Positions 1-8,479 of a DNA stretch of 64,000 nt are shown piece after piece. Position 1 is the first letter of the stretch; every line of letters begins with the position of its first letter. A program made the position numbers and the translations under genes. The notes under the pieces were generated by a model. It worked only from the letters and a program-made list of their open reading frames with translations, did no database searches and was not told where the DNA came from. This DNA is from Panacagrimonas sp041603235 (lineage in GTDB: Bacteria > Pseudomonadota > Gammaproteobacteria > Nevskiales > Nevskiaceae), in the NCBI GenBank assembly GCA_041603235.1, contig JBFIES010000004.1:124001-188000 (forward strand), written 5' to 3'.

Positions 1-42
1 CATGCCAAGCAGCATGATGTTGAGTAAGCGGGTCTGCCTCAT
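1..42 (-). CDS. Partial gene running off the left edge, N-terminus only
   Basis: Only the first 14 codons are visible (MRQTRLLNIMLLGM). The start is supported by a GGAGG ribosome-binding site at about positions 48-52 and by an ATGA overlap with the stop codon of the oxidoreductase gene just upstream, the usual sign of translational coupling. The basic N-terminus followed by a hydrophobic stretch looks like the beginning of a signal peptide or membrane anchor. The function cannot be judged from this fragment. The coupling suggests that it is exported and works with the VTT/oxidoreductase fusion protein. Confidence 0.6.
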   Translation of the reverse strand, partial: MRQTRLLNIMLLGM

Positions 43-2180
43 GAGCGCCTCCAGTCATGAAAGCGCTCGACCCAGTTCAGCAGTGCCTCGGGTTTGTGCG
101 CCTGCTTCCATTGTCCGGCCACATACTTGTTGGCTTCGGCCATGGTGGGGTAGATGTGGATCGTGCCGAGAATCTTGTTCAGGCCCAGGCCATGGCGCAT
201 GGCCAAGACATATTCCGAGATCAGGTCGCCGGCGTGCTCCCCGACGATGGTCACACCCAGAATCCGGTCCTTGCCGGGCACCGTAAGCACCTTGACGAAA
301 CCGTGAGCCTCGCCGTCAGCAATGGCGCGATCAAGATCATCAATGCCGAAGGTGGTGACCTCGTATGACACGTTCTGTGCCTTGGCGTCGGTTTCATTCA
401 GGCCGACCCGTGCCACCTCAGGCTCGGTGAACGTTGCCCAGGGAATGACCGAGTAATCCACCTTGAATGGGCCGCCGCGCAGCCAGAGCAGAGGTGCGAA
501 CAAACCGTTGACCGCTGCATACCAGGCCATGTGCGAAGCCGTGTGTGTGAACTGGTAGGGGCCGGCGACGTCGCCGCAGGCATAGATATTCGGAAAGTTG
601 GTTTCCAGAAATTCATTCACCTCCAGCGTTCGACTGGTCTTGACGCCGAGTTCCTCAAGTCCGTAACCCTTGAGCCGGGCCGCACGACCCACTGCCACCA
701 GGATCTGATCAAACGCGATCTTCTCCTCGATGCCGTCACGCTTGCAGATCAGGTATTTTCCGTCTGCGTCTTCATGTACCTTGATGGCTTCGGTATTCAG
801 ACGAACGTCAACGCCTTCCGAGCGAAACCGCTCTGCGACGAGCCGGCTGACGTCAGGGTCCTCGCGGCTCATCAGTCGGTCTGCCATTTCAACCTGCGTC
901 ACTTTAGAGCCGAGTCTGGCGAAGGCCTGCGTCATCTCGCTGCCAATAGGCCCGCCACCGAGAACCACCAGACGCGGCGGCAGTTCGGGCAGACTCCAGA
1001 TGTTGTCCGAAGTCAGGTACTCAGATTCATTCAGCCCAGGAATGGGGGGAACAAAAGGCTCTGCGCCCGCCGCAATCACAATGCTGCGAGCGGTGAGCTT
1101 CTTGCCGTTGACCTCGACGGTCCAGGGATCAATCAGTTTTGCATCGCCTTGAAGGCATTCCACGCCAAGCTCGGTGTAGCGCTCAACGGAGTCATGCGGC
1201 TCGATGTCTGCGATGACCTGATGAACACGTTTCATGGCCGCTGCGAAATCAACCTTCGGCTCACTGACCTGCACACCAAACTCATCTGCGCGCCGTATGT
1301 GGGACGCCAGTTTCGCGGTGCGCAGGATCGCCTTGGAAGGTACGCAGCCGGTGTTGAGGCAATCGCCGCCCATCTGGTGTTTTTCGATCAGGGTGACTTT
1401 TGCCTTCACCGCCGCTGCAATGTAGGCCGACACCAGTCCGGCTGAACCGGCGCCGATAACAATCATGTTGCGATCAAACTGACGGGGCTTGTTGAATCGC
1501 GCATAGACTTTTCGTGCGCGCACGGCCCTGACAATGGCCCGCGCGATGAATGGGAAAAGGCCCAGCAGTACGAAGGCACCGATCAGGCCCGGCGACAGGA
1601 TGTCGCCCTTGGAACTGATCTGGGCCAGCTGAGTGCCCGCATTCACGTAGACCACCGTACCCGCAAGCATCCCGAGCTGGCTCACCCAGAAGAAGGTGCG
1701 AGCCGCCATTCGGGTGAGGCCAAGCAGAAGATTGATGAGAAAGAACGGAATGATCGGGATCAGGCGCAAGGTGAACAGGTAGAACGGCCCGTCCTTCTCT
1801 ACCCCCGAGTTGATGGACTTGAGCCGATCTCCATAGCGGTTCTGTATGGTGTCTCGCAGCAGATAGCGTGCGGCGAGAAATGCACCGGTTGCGCCAACGG
1901 TGGACGCAAATGACACCAGCACCGTTCCCCACAGCAGACCGAATATCGCACCTGCCGCGAGGGTCAGGATGAGCGCGCCGGGAATGGATAGCGCTGTCGC
2001 CGTGGCATAGACCACAAAGAAGGCCACAGTCGCCAGTATCGGGTTTGAATCGCGATACTCCACCAGCGAAGCGCGCTGCTGCTGTAGAAACTCCAGCGAC
2101 AGGTATTGCCCAAGATCGAAGTAGAAAAATCCGCCAACGGCGGCAAGGATCAATAACAGGAGTACGGCTTTCTGTTTCAT
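39..2180 (-). CDS. VTT/TMEM64 membrane domain fused to FAD-dependent disulfide oxidoreductase
   Basis: A 713-residue fusion. The N-terminal third (about residues 1-230) has several membrane segments and the features of the TVP38/TMEM64 (VTT, SNARE-associated) family, including a G-F-L-A-A-R-like helix and an R-L-I-P-I-I-P-F-F segment. From about residue 239 it becomes a class I pyridine-nucleotide disulfide oxidoreductase: FAD-binding GAGSAG, redox-active GGDCLNTGC (Cys274 and Cys279), a second dinucleotide fold GGGPIGSE, and the C-terminal dimerisation domain with IHIYPT in place of the HxHP of lipoamide dehydrogenase. It lacks the C-terminal vicinal cysteines of mercuric reductase, so mercury reduction is unlikely. 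It probably passes electrons at the inner membrane, but the substrate is unknown. An upstream ATG at 2240 would add 20 Pro/Arg-rich residues. I chose 2180 because the sequence there begins a normal membrane anchor; neither start has a good ribosome-binding site. The stop overlaps the next gene by 4 bp. Confidence 0.85.
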   Translation of the reverse strand: MKQKAVLLLLILAAVGGFFYFDLGQYLSLEFLQQQRASLVEYRDSNPILATVAFFVVYATATALSIPGALILTLAAGAIFGLLWGTVLVSFASTVGATGAFLAARYLLRDTIQNRYGDRLKSINSGVEKDGPFYLFTLRLIPIIPFFLINLLLGLTRMAARTFFWVSQLGMLAGTVVYVNAGTQLAQISSKGDILSPGLIGAFVLLGLFPFIARAIVRAVRARKVYARFNKPRQFDRNMIVIGAGSAGLVSAYIAAAVKAKVTLIEKHQMGGDCLNTGCVPSKAILRTAKLASHIRRADEFGVQVSEPKVDFAAAMKRVHQVIADIEPHDSVERYTELGVECLQGDAKLIDPWTVEVNGKKLTARSIVIAAGAEPFVPPIPGLNESEYLTSDNIWSLPELPPRLVVLGGGPIGSEMTQAFARLGSKVTQVEMADRLMSREDPDVSRLVAERFRSEGVDVRLNTEAIKVHEDADGKYLICKRDGIEEKIAFDQILVAVGRAARLKGYGLEELGVKTSRTLEVNEFLETNFPNIYACGDVAGPYQFTHTASHMAWYAAVNGLFAPLLWLRGGPFKVDYSVIPWATFTEPEVARVGLNETDAKAQNVSYEVTTFGIDDLDRAIADGEAHGFVKVLTVPGKDRILGVTIVGEHAGDLISEYVLAMRHGLGLNKILGTIHIYPTMAEANKYVAGQWKQAHKPEALLNWVERFHDWRRS

Positions 2181-2346
2181 GGGCGTCTGTTTGCGTGGGC
2201 GGGGGATGGGAGTCCGCCTCGGGTTGGGGCTGATGCTCATAGTAGGGCGTTGCGGCGGACAGACCTATTGGCACTGATCTCACATTCATGTCCAAACGTC
2301 CGCGCCGCGAATCCTGTCCTTTCATCGCAGCAGTCTTCTCGCAGGC

Positions 2347-2375
2347 TTGGCATTGGGCCGCGCCTTGGGTACATT
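2347..2375 (+). promoter_or_regulatory. Candidate sigma-70 promoter upstream of leuA
   Basis: A -35-like TTGGCA (2347-2352) is followed by a 17-base spacer and a -10-like TACATT (2370-2375). It matches the consensus at 5 of 6 and 4 of 6 positions. Transcription would start near 2382, leaving a leader of about 230 bases before leuA. This start would fall almost exactly on the ATG of the putative leader peptide, so either that peptide is read from a near-leaderless message or the true promoter lies further upstream. Confidence 0.4.
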
Positions 2376-2381
2376 GGGCCC

Positions 2382-2483
2382 ATGACTTTCCGAAGCGCCA
2401 CCTTTACAGCCCCTTGCGACGCGTCAATCGCGGTTCGCGGCTGTCTGGCGCTAGTGCTGCGACTGCTGCCCTCGGGCAGATAA
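2382..2483 (+). CDS. Putative leucine-rich leader peptide of leuA
   Basis: A 33-codon open frame lies 131 bases before the leuA start. Its last third holds five leucine codons within eight (codons 22-29, 2445-2468: CTG, CTA, CTG, CTG, CTG), followed shortly by a stop. Clusters of codons for the pathway's end product are the hallmark of ribosome-mediated attenuation, and leu operons of proteobacteria are classical cases. Two hairpins follow: CTGCC/GGCAG (2466-2479), overlapping the end of the frame, and GCACGG/CCGTGC (2496-2515). Neither is followed by a run of T, so no textbook terminator is visible. There is no clear ribosome-binding site. It could be a chance frame in a G+C-rich leader. Confidence 0.35.
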   Translation: MTFRSATFTAPCDASIAVRGCLALVLRLLPSGR

Positions 2484-2614
2484 GAAAACGCGGCCGCACG
2501 GGGCCCCAACCGTGCAACATCCCAAGTTATTTACGTCAAGAGTAGGCCTCGGCGCTCGTGTGCGCGACAATACGCGCAAGAGCCACCGCCGTTGGGCCGC
2601 AAGGAACCCTGATC

Positions 2615-4327
2615 ATGAGCATGTTGAAGAATCCCGCCACGAAATACCGGTCATTTGCCCCGGTGGGTTTGAAAGATCGAACCTGGCCGGACAAAGTCAT
2701 TACCCATCCACCCATCTGGTGCAGCGTTGATCTGCGCGATGGCAATCAGGCGCTGATTGAACCGATGGACCGCAGCCGCAAGCTGCGCATGTTCGAGACC
2801 TTGTGCAAGCTCGGCTTCAAGGAGATCGAGGCCGGATTCCCGTCTGCATCACAGACCGACTTCGACTTTATCCGTTTCCTGATTGAAGAAGACCGGATTC
2901 CTGAGGACGTCACCATTCAGGTGCTTACGCAGGCACGCGAACCTCTTATTGAACGCACTTTTGAGTCCCTCCGTGGTGCGCGGCGCGCCATCGTGCATTA
3001 CTACAACGCCGTGGCTCCGGTCATGCGGCGCGTTGTATTCAACTTGTCCAAGGCTGAGGTGATTTCGCAGTTGGCCGTGGAGCATGCGCGGATCATCAAG
3101 CAGTTGGCGCAGGCACAGCCGGATACTGAATGGGTGTTTGAATATTCCCCCGAAATGTTCTCCGGCGCTGAACTGGAGTTTTCGCGCGATATCGTCGATG
3201 CCGTGACCGAGGTCTGGGCCCCAACCGCGGAGCAGCCCTGCATCATCAATCTGCCCGCAACCATCGAGCATTCCACACCCAATATCTTCGCCGACATGGT
3301 TGAGTGGATGCACCGCAACCTCCAGCGTCGGGATGCGATTGTCCTGTCTGCACATCCACACAATGATCGCGGTACCGGAACGGCCGCCGCAGAATTCGCG
3401 ATGATGGCCGGTGCAGACCGCGTGGAAGGATGCCTGTTTGGCAACGGAGAGCGCACCGGCAATGTTGATGTCGTGAATCTGGCCTTGAACATGTATTCGC
3501 AGGGCATTCATCCCGGCCTCGATTTTTCGGATATCGACGAGGTGCGTCAGGCGGTGGAGTTTTGCAACCAGTTGCCGGTTCATCCGCGTCACCCCTATGT
3601 GGGCGATCTGGTCTTCACCTCTTTCTCAGGTTCGCATCAGGACGCCATCAAGAAAGCCTTCCATGCGCGCAAGGAAGGCGATATCTGGGATATGCCCTAT
3701 TTGCCGATCGACCCGATGGATCTCGGGCGCAGTTACGAAGCCGTAATTCGCGTGAACTCGCAGTCTGGCAAAGGCGGCATTTCCTACTTGCTCGAAGCCG
3801 AGTACGGCCTGAGCTTGCCGCGACGCTTGCAGATCGAGTTCAGTCAGGTCGTGCAAAGTGTCACGGACGTCAGCGGCAAGGAGGTCAGCGCCTCGGATAT
3901 CTGGGAGATATTCTCGGCGGAGTACTTGCAGGGCGATGCGCCGTATCAGTACGTGGCGCATCATCTGGTTGAAGATTCCAAGGAGAATCAGGTTGACCTC
4001 ACCACTGAGATTCTCATGGCTGGGCAGCGCCACAAGCTGACAGGCAATGGCAATGGCCCCATCGATGCATTCGTCCAGGCCTTGGGCAAGCTCAGCGGTG
4101 AGAACATCACTGTCAGTGATTATCACGAGCACGCGATCAGCAAGGGTGCGGATGCCGAAGCCGTGACCTACATCGAGCTCAGGCTTGAAGAAGGGCGCAG
4201 CATTTACGGCGTCGGGATTGATTCCAATATCGTGACGGCATCGCTCAAGGCCATCCTCGGAGGGCTGAACCGTCTGGCGCGCAAGAATGCGGCGCCGGTC
4301 GGAGCCGACAATCGTGCTGTGGCGTAA
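2615..4327 (+). CDS. leuA: 2-isopropylmalate synthase
   Basis: First committed enzyme of leucine synthesis, cytoplasmic, condensing acetyl-CoA with 2-oxoisovalerate. The 570-residue protein has the DRE-TIM-type metal and active-site start DLRDGNQ near residue 47, the EAGFPSASQTDFDF segment, the HPHNDRGTGTAAAE metal-binding region, and a C-terminal leucine-sensing (LeuA dimer) domain with SGENITVSDYHEHA. It belongs to the longer LeuA type that begins MLKNPATKYR. The start at 2615 is chosen over an in-frame ATG at 2558 because AAGGA lies at 2601-2605 at proper spacing and the family begins here. The 370-base gap upstream carries a candidate promoter and leader. The 3' end overlaps the next gene by about 40 bases if that gene starts at its first ATG. 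Confidence 0.97.
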   Translation: MSMLKNPATKYRSFAPVGLKDRTWPDKVITHPPIWCSVDLRDGNQALIEPMDRSRKLRMFETLCKLGFKEIEAGFPSASQTDFDFIRFLIEEDRIPEDVTIQVLTQAREPLIERTFESLRGARRAIVHYYNAVAPVMRRVVFNLSKAEVISQLAVEHARIIKQLAQAQPDTEWVFEYSPEMFSGAELEFSRDIVDAVTEVWAPTAEQPCIINLPATIEHSTPNIFADMVEWMHRNLQRRDAIVLSAHPHNDRGTGTAAAEFAMMAGADRVEGCLFGNGERTGNVDVVNLALNMYSQGIHPGLDFSDIDEVRQAVEFCNQLPVHPRHPYVGDLVFTSFSGSHQDAIKKAFHARKEGDIWDMPYLPIDPMDLGRSYEAVIRVNSQSGKGGISYLLEAEYGLSLPRRLQIEFSQVVQSVTDVSGKEVSASDIWEIFSAEYLQGDAPYQYVAHHLVEDSKENQVDLTTEILMAGQRHKLTGNGNGPIDAFVQALGKLSGENITVSDYHEHAISKGADAEAVTYIELRLEEGRSIYGVGIDSNIVTASLKAILGGLNRLARKNAAPVGADNRAVA

Positions 4328-4910
4328 GGGCCGCCGCCGCAAGACCGACCCGGAACAGGTGTCACGCCTGTCCCGGCCATCGGAATTGGTGACCACGGAC
4401 CTGCGACTTTCTCCCTTGGGCGAGGAAGACGCAGCGTCCTTGCAGGCGCTATGGAGCGCACCTGAAGTGTGTCGTTACTTGTGGGACGGACATGCGCTGG
4501 ATATCCAGATGACGCGGGATATTCTCATGCGTAGTCGCCTGATATTCGAGGAGCGCGGACAGGGGCTTTGGGGCGCTTATGACGGCGAGGGGCAGCTGCT
4601 TGGCTTTTGCGGCTTCTGGCATTTTCATGGCGAAAGCGAACTCGAACTCATGCTCGCAACCAGAGCAGGGCACTGGTTGAAGAACATAGGGAGTCAGATG
4701 GTCGGGAGCATGATCGACTACGGATTCGATCATCTGCAGCTGTCGCACATTCGTGCCAGCGTGCATCGTGAGAACAGGGCCTGCATGCACCTGCTGAGAA
4801 AATTTGGCTTTGCCGAAGAATCAGCGCGCATCAAATCGTCGGCCAAGCAGTTTCTGTGTCTGTCGCAAGCTTCGCGCAGCGTGGATGGATATTCCTGGGA
4901 AGCGGCCTGA
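4287..4910 (+). CDS. GNAT-family N-acetyltransferase, RimJ/RimL type
   Basis: Up to 207 residues. From about residue 36 it shows the RimJ/RimL-like GNAT pattern: a T-D-L-R-L-S-P-L start, EDAASLQALW, a central strand GLWGAYDGEGQLLGFCGFW, and the end motif ENRACMHLLRKFGF that packs against acetyl-CoA. The acceptor could be a protein N-terminus, an antibiotic or a small amine; the sequence does not tell. The start is uncertain. The first ATG lies 41 bases inside leuA, and GTG codons at 4314, 4359 and 4389 are alternatives. The first 34 residues are Arg-rich and unlike the family, so a later start is plausible. Confidence 0.75.
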   Translation: MRRRSEPTIVLWRKGRRRKTDPEQVSRLSRPSELVTTDLRLSPLGEEDAASLQALWSAPEVCRYLWDGHALDIQMTRDILMRSRLIFEERGQGLWGAYDGEGQLLGFCGFWHFHGESELELMLATRAGHWLKNIGSQMVGSMIDYGFDHLQLSHIRASVHRENRACMHLLRKFGFAEESARIKSSAKQFLCLSQASRSVDGYSWEAA

Positions 4911-4986
4911 TGATGCCGTGCTCCGAGAAATGGTCTGATCAAGGTGCTTTGCCGCAGACCTTCTCCGCTGATGCAACATTGAGCTG

Positions 4987-5820
4987 ATGGACAAGGTCCG
5001 AAAAGCTCGGTATCTGAAGGCTCTTGGAATTGAGCTGTGGCACTCCCGCGACGCCGCTGAAGTTCTGGAAGGAGTGCAGGAGCCGGAGTCCGAGCAGGAA
5101 CGTCCGATGGCGGTGTCCGAGCCAGCGCCTGCGCCGCAGATCTCGGTAGCCAAGAGCGTTGAAGCCCCGACGCTCGTGCATGGCAAGGCAACGGTGAAGC
5201 CGGATGCTGCAGTGCCAGAGCATGCCGTCGAGCCCGAGCCCGCACTGCCGGCTCCATCAGATTGGCCAGGCTTGCGTGCCATGGTCAAGGATTGCCGTCG
5301 ATGCACTTTGTGTGAAACGCGAACGCAAACCGTGTTTGGCATAGGGCCTGAAAACGCAGAATTGATGGTGGTCGGCGAAGGACCGGGAGCAGATGAAGAT
5401 GCGAGCGGCGAGCCGTTTGTAGGCCGCGCCGGAAAATTGCTCGACCAGATGCTTGCCGCGATCGGGCATTCGCGCAGCAGCAACGTGTTTATTGCCAATG
5501 TGGTGAAGTGTCGGCCACCGGGTAACCGTGATCCTCAGCCGGCAGAAGTGAAGGCCTGTCGTCCCTACCTTGAGCAACAGATCAAACTGGTCAGGCCGAA
5601 GCTGATTGTGGCACTGGGCCGCGTCGCAGCACAGCGGCTGCTCCAGTCCGAGCAGCCCTTGTCCAAGCTCCGGCAAAAACTCCATGCCTACGGCGACGAT
5701 CAGACACCGCTGCTGATTACCTATCATCCGGCCTATCTGCTGCGCAGTCCGCGAGAGAAAGCCAAGTCATGGCAGGACCTCAAGCAGGTCTCGAGATTGT
5801 TGGCGAAAGATGCATCCTGA
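4987..5820 (+). CDS. Uracil-DNA glycosylase, family 4 (iron-sulfur type)
   Basis: Base-excision repair enzyme that removes uracil from DNA. The catalytic domain is roughly residues 90-277. It has the family-4 motifs GEGPGADED followed by GEPFVGRAG, then PPGNRDP, and HPAYLL near the C-terminus. Cysteines in CRRCTLC, NVVKC and KACRPYL fit the four 4Fe-4S ligands of the family. The first 85 or so residues are a short helical start (MDKVRKARYLKALGIELW) and a Pro/Glu/Ala-rich linker, a common layout in proteobacterial members. It is followed after 24 bases by rimI, the same arrangement seen in many gamma- and betaproteobacteria. Confidence 0.93.
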   Translation: MDKVRKARYLKALGIELWHSRDAAEVLEGVQEPESEQERPMAVSEPAPAPQISVAKSVEAPTLVHGKATVKPDAAVPEHAVEPEPALPAPSDWPGLRAMVKDCRRCTLCETRTQTVFGIGPENAELMVVGEGPGADEDASGEPFVGRAGKLLDQMLAAIGHSRSSNVFIANVVKCRPPGNRDPQPAEVKACRPYLEQQIKLVRPKLIVALGRVAAQRLLQSEQPLSKLRQKLHAYGDDQTPLLITYHPAYLLRSPREKAKSWQDLKQVSRLLAKDAS

Positions 5821-5844
5821 TACCCGACGACGGGCACGAGGCAG

Positions 5845-6309
5845 ATGAGCGCAGTACCAGAGAATCCCTGGCGCTTGTCGCCCATGCACGAATGCCGTCT
5901 CGCCGAGGTGATGGATATAGAGCGGCGCGCTTATGATTTCCCCTGGACAGAAGGCAATTTCCGCGACTGCATCAAGTCCGGCTATAGCGGATGGCTGGTC
6001 AGCAGTCACGAAGACCATGTGATTGCGTACGCGGTGATGAGCATGGCCGTGGGCGAGGCGCACGTGCTCAATCTGGCCGTAGACCCGCGGTATCGGCGTG
6101 ATGGACTGGGCCGCTTTCTTCTTGAGCATCTGTTGCAGACGGCGCGCGCCGCACACACCACCATCGTGCTGCTGGAGGTGCGACGTTCCAACAAGGCCGC
6201 AATCGGGCTGTATCGCAGCTATGGGTTTCAAAGAATCGGAGTAAGGCCCAATTATTATCCTGGGCACGAACAGCGCGAGGATGCGTTCGTACTGGCGCTG
6301 GACCTTTGA
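5845..6309 (+). CDS. rimI: Ribosomal protein S18-alanine N-acetyltransferase
   Basis: Acetylates the N-terminal alanine of ribosomal protein S18 in the cytoplasm. The 154-residue length is normal for the family. Visible are the R-A-Y-D-F-P-W-T-E-G-N-F start typical of RimI, the acetyl-CoA loop R-R-D-G-L-G-R-F-L-L, and the C-terminal EVRRSNKAAIGLYRSYGF followed by an R-x-x-Y-Y-P segment. A GAGG lies close before the ATG. It sits between the uracil glycosylase and an MFS gene, all on the same strand with short gaps. Confidence 0.93.
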   Translation: MSAVPENPWRLSPMHECRLAEVMDIERRAYDFPWTEGNFRDCIKSGYSGWLVSSHEDHVIAYAVMSMAVGEAHVLNLAVDPRYRRDGLGRFLLEHLLQTARAAHTTIVLLEVRRSNKAAIGLYRSYGFQRIGVRPNYYPGHEQREDAFVLALDL

Positions 6310-6319
6310 AGTCGCGCTC

Positions 6320-7561
6320 ATGAAAGGCATCAATCGGACGCAGTTCGCCTGGGCCTGTTACGACTGGGCAAATTCCACGTTCGCAACGACCGTGCTCGTC
6401 GGTCTGTTTCCAGTACTTTTCAACAGCTACTACGCTGCCGGAGTAGACCCCGGCCTTTCAACTTTTTATCTCGCTGTGTTTGGCAACGCGGCGGCGGCTT
6501 TCGTGGTCATGATGCTGGCGCCAACGCTCGGTGTGATCGCAGATCGGCGTGGGCTGAAGAAGCATTTTCTCGCTGCATTCACCGGGCTGGGCATTGCGGC
6601 GACCTGCGGACTGTTCTTTGTCGGCGAAGGGCAGTGGGGGCTGGCCATCTTCCTGTTCAGTCTGGCCTGTGTGGGCTTCTTCGGAGGGCTCGGATTCTAC
6701 GACGCCCTGTTGGTGAGTGTGGCCAATGCCAGTGAGCGCGATCGCGTGTCTGCGTTCGGCTATGGGCTGGGCTATCTCGGCGGTGGCCTGCTGTTTTTGT
6801 TCAATGTCTGGATGGTGCTCAATCCCCAGGTGCTGGGTATTCCGGATAAGGCCATGGCGGTCAAGATCGCCTTTGTCAGCGTCGGACTATGGTGGCTTCT
6901 GTTCTCCTTGCCCCTTTTTCTGCGTGTGCCTGAACCGCAGACCGTCAATGCAGGTTCGAGCATGGGCTGGAGTGAGCTCGCGGCAACGCTCAAGCAGATT
7001 CTGGGCATGAAGCCGGTGATGACGTTCCTGCTTGCCTACTGGTTGTATATCGATGCTGTCGGAACCGTTGCCCAGATGGCGGTCGACTTTGGCATCAAGC
7101 TGGGTTTTGCATCTGATTCGCTGATCAAGGCCATCCTGATTGTGCAGTTCGTGAGCTTTCCGGCTGCGCTGATGTTTGGCTGGATCGGCCAGCGTTATGG
7201 CGCGCGACGTGGGATTTACTTGGGGCTTGCGGTTTATATCGGTCTGACCTGCTGGGCCTGGTTCATGCAAAGCGAGCGTGACTTCTATCTCATGGCCGCC
7301 ACTGTCGGTCTGGTGCAGGGCGGGGTGCAATCGCTGTCACGCAGCTTCTTTGCCAGCCTGATTCCCGCCGATGCTTCCGGGCAGTTCTTCGGCTTCTACA
7401 ACATGCTCGGAAAATTCGCTGCCGTGTTGGGGCCGCTGGTTGTCGGCTTTACCGCTTGGCTGACGGGCAATCCGCGCCTGGCACTGTTCACCCTGATCTT
7501 CTTCTTTGTGGCGGGCGCCATACTACTCTCACGTGTCAAGGAGTCGCCTGTTCCTGAATAG
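6320..7561 (+). CDS. MFS transporter, UMF1/Atg22-like
   Basis: Inner-membrane transporter of 413 residues with about twelve hydrophobic segments. The start, with WACYDWANSTF, is the signature of the Atg22/UMF1 branch of the major facilitator superfamily. Loops such as ADRRGLKKHF and the later Q-S-L-S-R-S-F-F-A-S-L-I-P segment also fit. The substrate is unknown; relatives are proposed to export amino acids or related solutes. The start at 6320 (MKGINRTQFAW) is preferred to one 39 bases earlier inside rimI because the family begins here. The gene lies 10 bases after rimI and may share its transcript. Confidence 0.88.
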   Translation: MKGINRTQFAWACYDWANSTFATTVLVGLFPVLFNSYYAAGVDPGLSTFYLAVFGNAAAAFVVMMLAPTLGVIADRRGLKKHFLAAFTGLGIAATCGLFFVGEGQWGLAIFLFSLACVGFFGGLGFYDALLVSVANASERDRVSAFGYGLGYLGGGLLFLFNVWMVLNPQVLGIPDKAMAVKIAFVSVGLWWLLFSLPLFLRVPEPQTVNAGSSMGWSELAATLKQILGMKPVMTFLLAYWLYIDAVGTVAQMAVDFGIKLGFASDSLIKAILIVQFVSFPAALMFGWIGQRYGARRGIYLGLAVYIGLTCWAWFMQSERDFYLMAATVGLVQGGVQSLSRSFFASLIPADASGQFFGFYNMLGKFAAVLGPLVVGFTAWLTGNPRLALFTLIFFFVAGAILLSRVKESPVPE

Positions 7562-7731
7562 CTCGGCAGATGTCTGCGGCGATTCGAGGAGCGACATTCA
7601 ACCGTCAATCCGGTATTCCCGGCATTGGGGAAGTCGCTGGCCTAAACTGGCTACGGCTACGGGACTCTGGTGACGGAGCTGCTTGATCTGTGCTTCGTGC
7701 GGGCCCTGAACCACGAAAATCTGGTGATTGA

Positions 7732-8460
7732 ATGAATCTTGAATACATTGTTGCAGGCACTGCACGAAATGGCTCCGTACACATGGCGCGCCTACTCTCC
7801 AGCATGGGAGTGATGTGTGGGCACGAGTCCCTGTTCTCGGTCTACGGTGTTGTCTGGGCCATGCAGTTGATGGAGAGCAAGCAACCGGTGACTAGCCCTG
7901 TTTCCACATTTGAAGTGCTGGCTCAGTCCCAGAATCCCGAATGGTTCGTTGCAGAGCAGATGCGGGCTGAATCGAGCTGGATGGCCGTGCCATACCTGGA
8001 TCACAAATGTCTCAGGAACGTTTCGGTCGTCCATAGCGTGCGTAATCCCTTGAAGGTGATCAGCTCGCTTGTGTGTGATGCGCATGTGTTTGCAGACGAT
8101 CCAAAGCATTTGTGGGTGTTTCAGGAGTTTGCGGAGCTGCATGCTCCAGTACTTCATTTGAATGACGAGATTGAGCGCGCCTGTTATCACTGGACCCGTT
8201 GGCACCAGATGATTCTTGATAAGTGCAGCGTGAAGGCTTTGCCCTACTATTTGCACCGGCTTGAGGATGGCCCTACGGAGGCCTTGCTGGATTTCCTCAA
8301 GCTGCCTCAGTCACGCATTGAAGGCGCTTTCTCCAATCTTTCAGCGAACAGCTGGAAGATTCGGGAAGCGGATCTGACATTGGCAGACATCCCTGCGGGT
8401 CACGTGAAGAAACGATTCATTGAGTTGGCTGCGCAGCTGGGGTACCCCGACCTCGCCTGA
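7732..8460 (+). CDS. Sulfotransferase-like protein
   Basis: A 242-residue protein with both phosphoadenosine-phosphosulfate contact regions of the sulfotransferase superfamily: a 5'-phosphosulfate loop G-T-A-R-N-G-S-V near the N-terminus followed by HESLFS, and a 3'-phosphate strand VVHSVRNPLKVISSL. The acceptor is not predictable. Short length and no signal peptide suggest a cytoplasmic enzyme. I counted 89 G or C in 180 bases (8041-8220, 49%), lower than neighbouring genes, which suggests acquisition from elsewhere. A 170-base gap separates it from the MFS gene, and it converges on tgpA with 19 bases between stops. Confidence 0.72.
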   Translation: MNLEYIVAGTARNGSVHMARLLSSMGVMCGHESLFSVYGVVWAMQLMESKQPVTSPVSTFEVLAQSQNPEWFVAEQMRAESSWMAVPYLDHKCLRNVSVVHSVRNPLKVISSLVCDAHVFADDPKHLWVFQEFAELHAPVLHLNDEIERACYHWTRWHQMILDKCSVKALPYYLHRLEDGPTEALLDFLKLPQSRIEGAFSNLSANSWKIREADLTLADIPAGHVKKRFIELAAQLGYPDLA

Positions 8461-8479
8461 ATCTGCTTGCGCTGGTGCA

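Noticed and set aside
531..1445. A 304-codon open frame on the plus strand, and other long frames such as 42139-43146 and 45294-46193 (minus) and 32308-33261 (plus)
   Set aside because: They lie opposite genes with clear family motifs, and their own translations show no recognisable domain. They are side effects of G+C-rich coding sequence.
39..2180. Mercuric reductase (merA)
   Set aside because: The C-terminal vicinal cysteines are missing, the N-terminal part is a membrane VTT domain instead of a heavy-metal-binding domain, and no other mer gene is visible.
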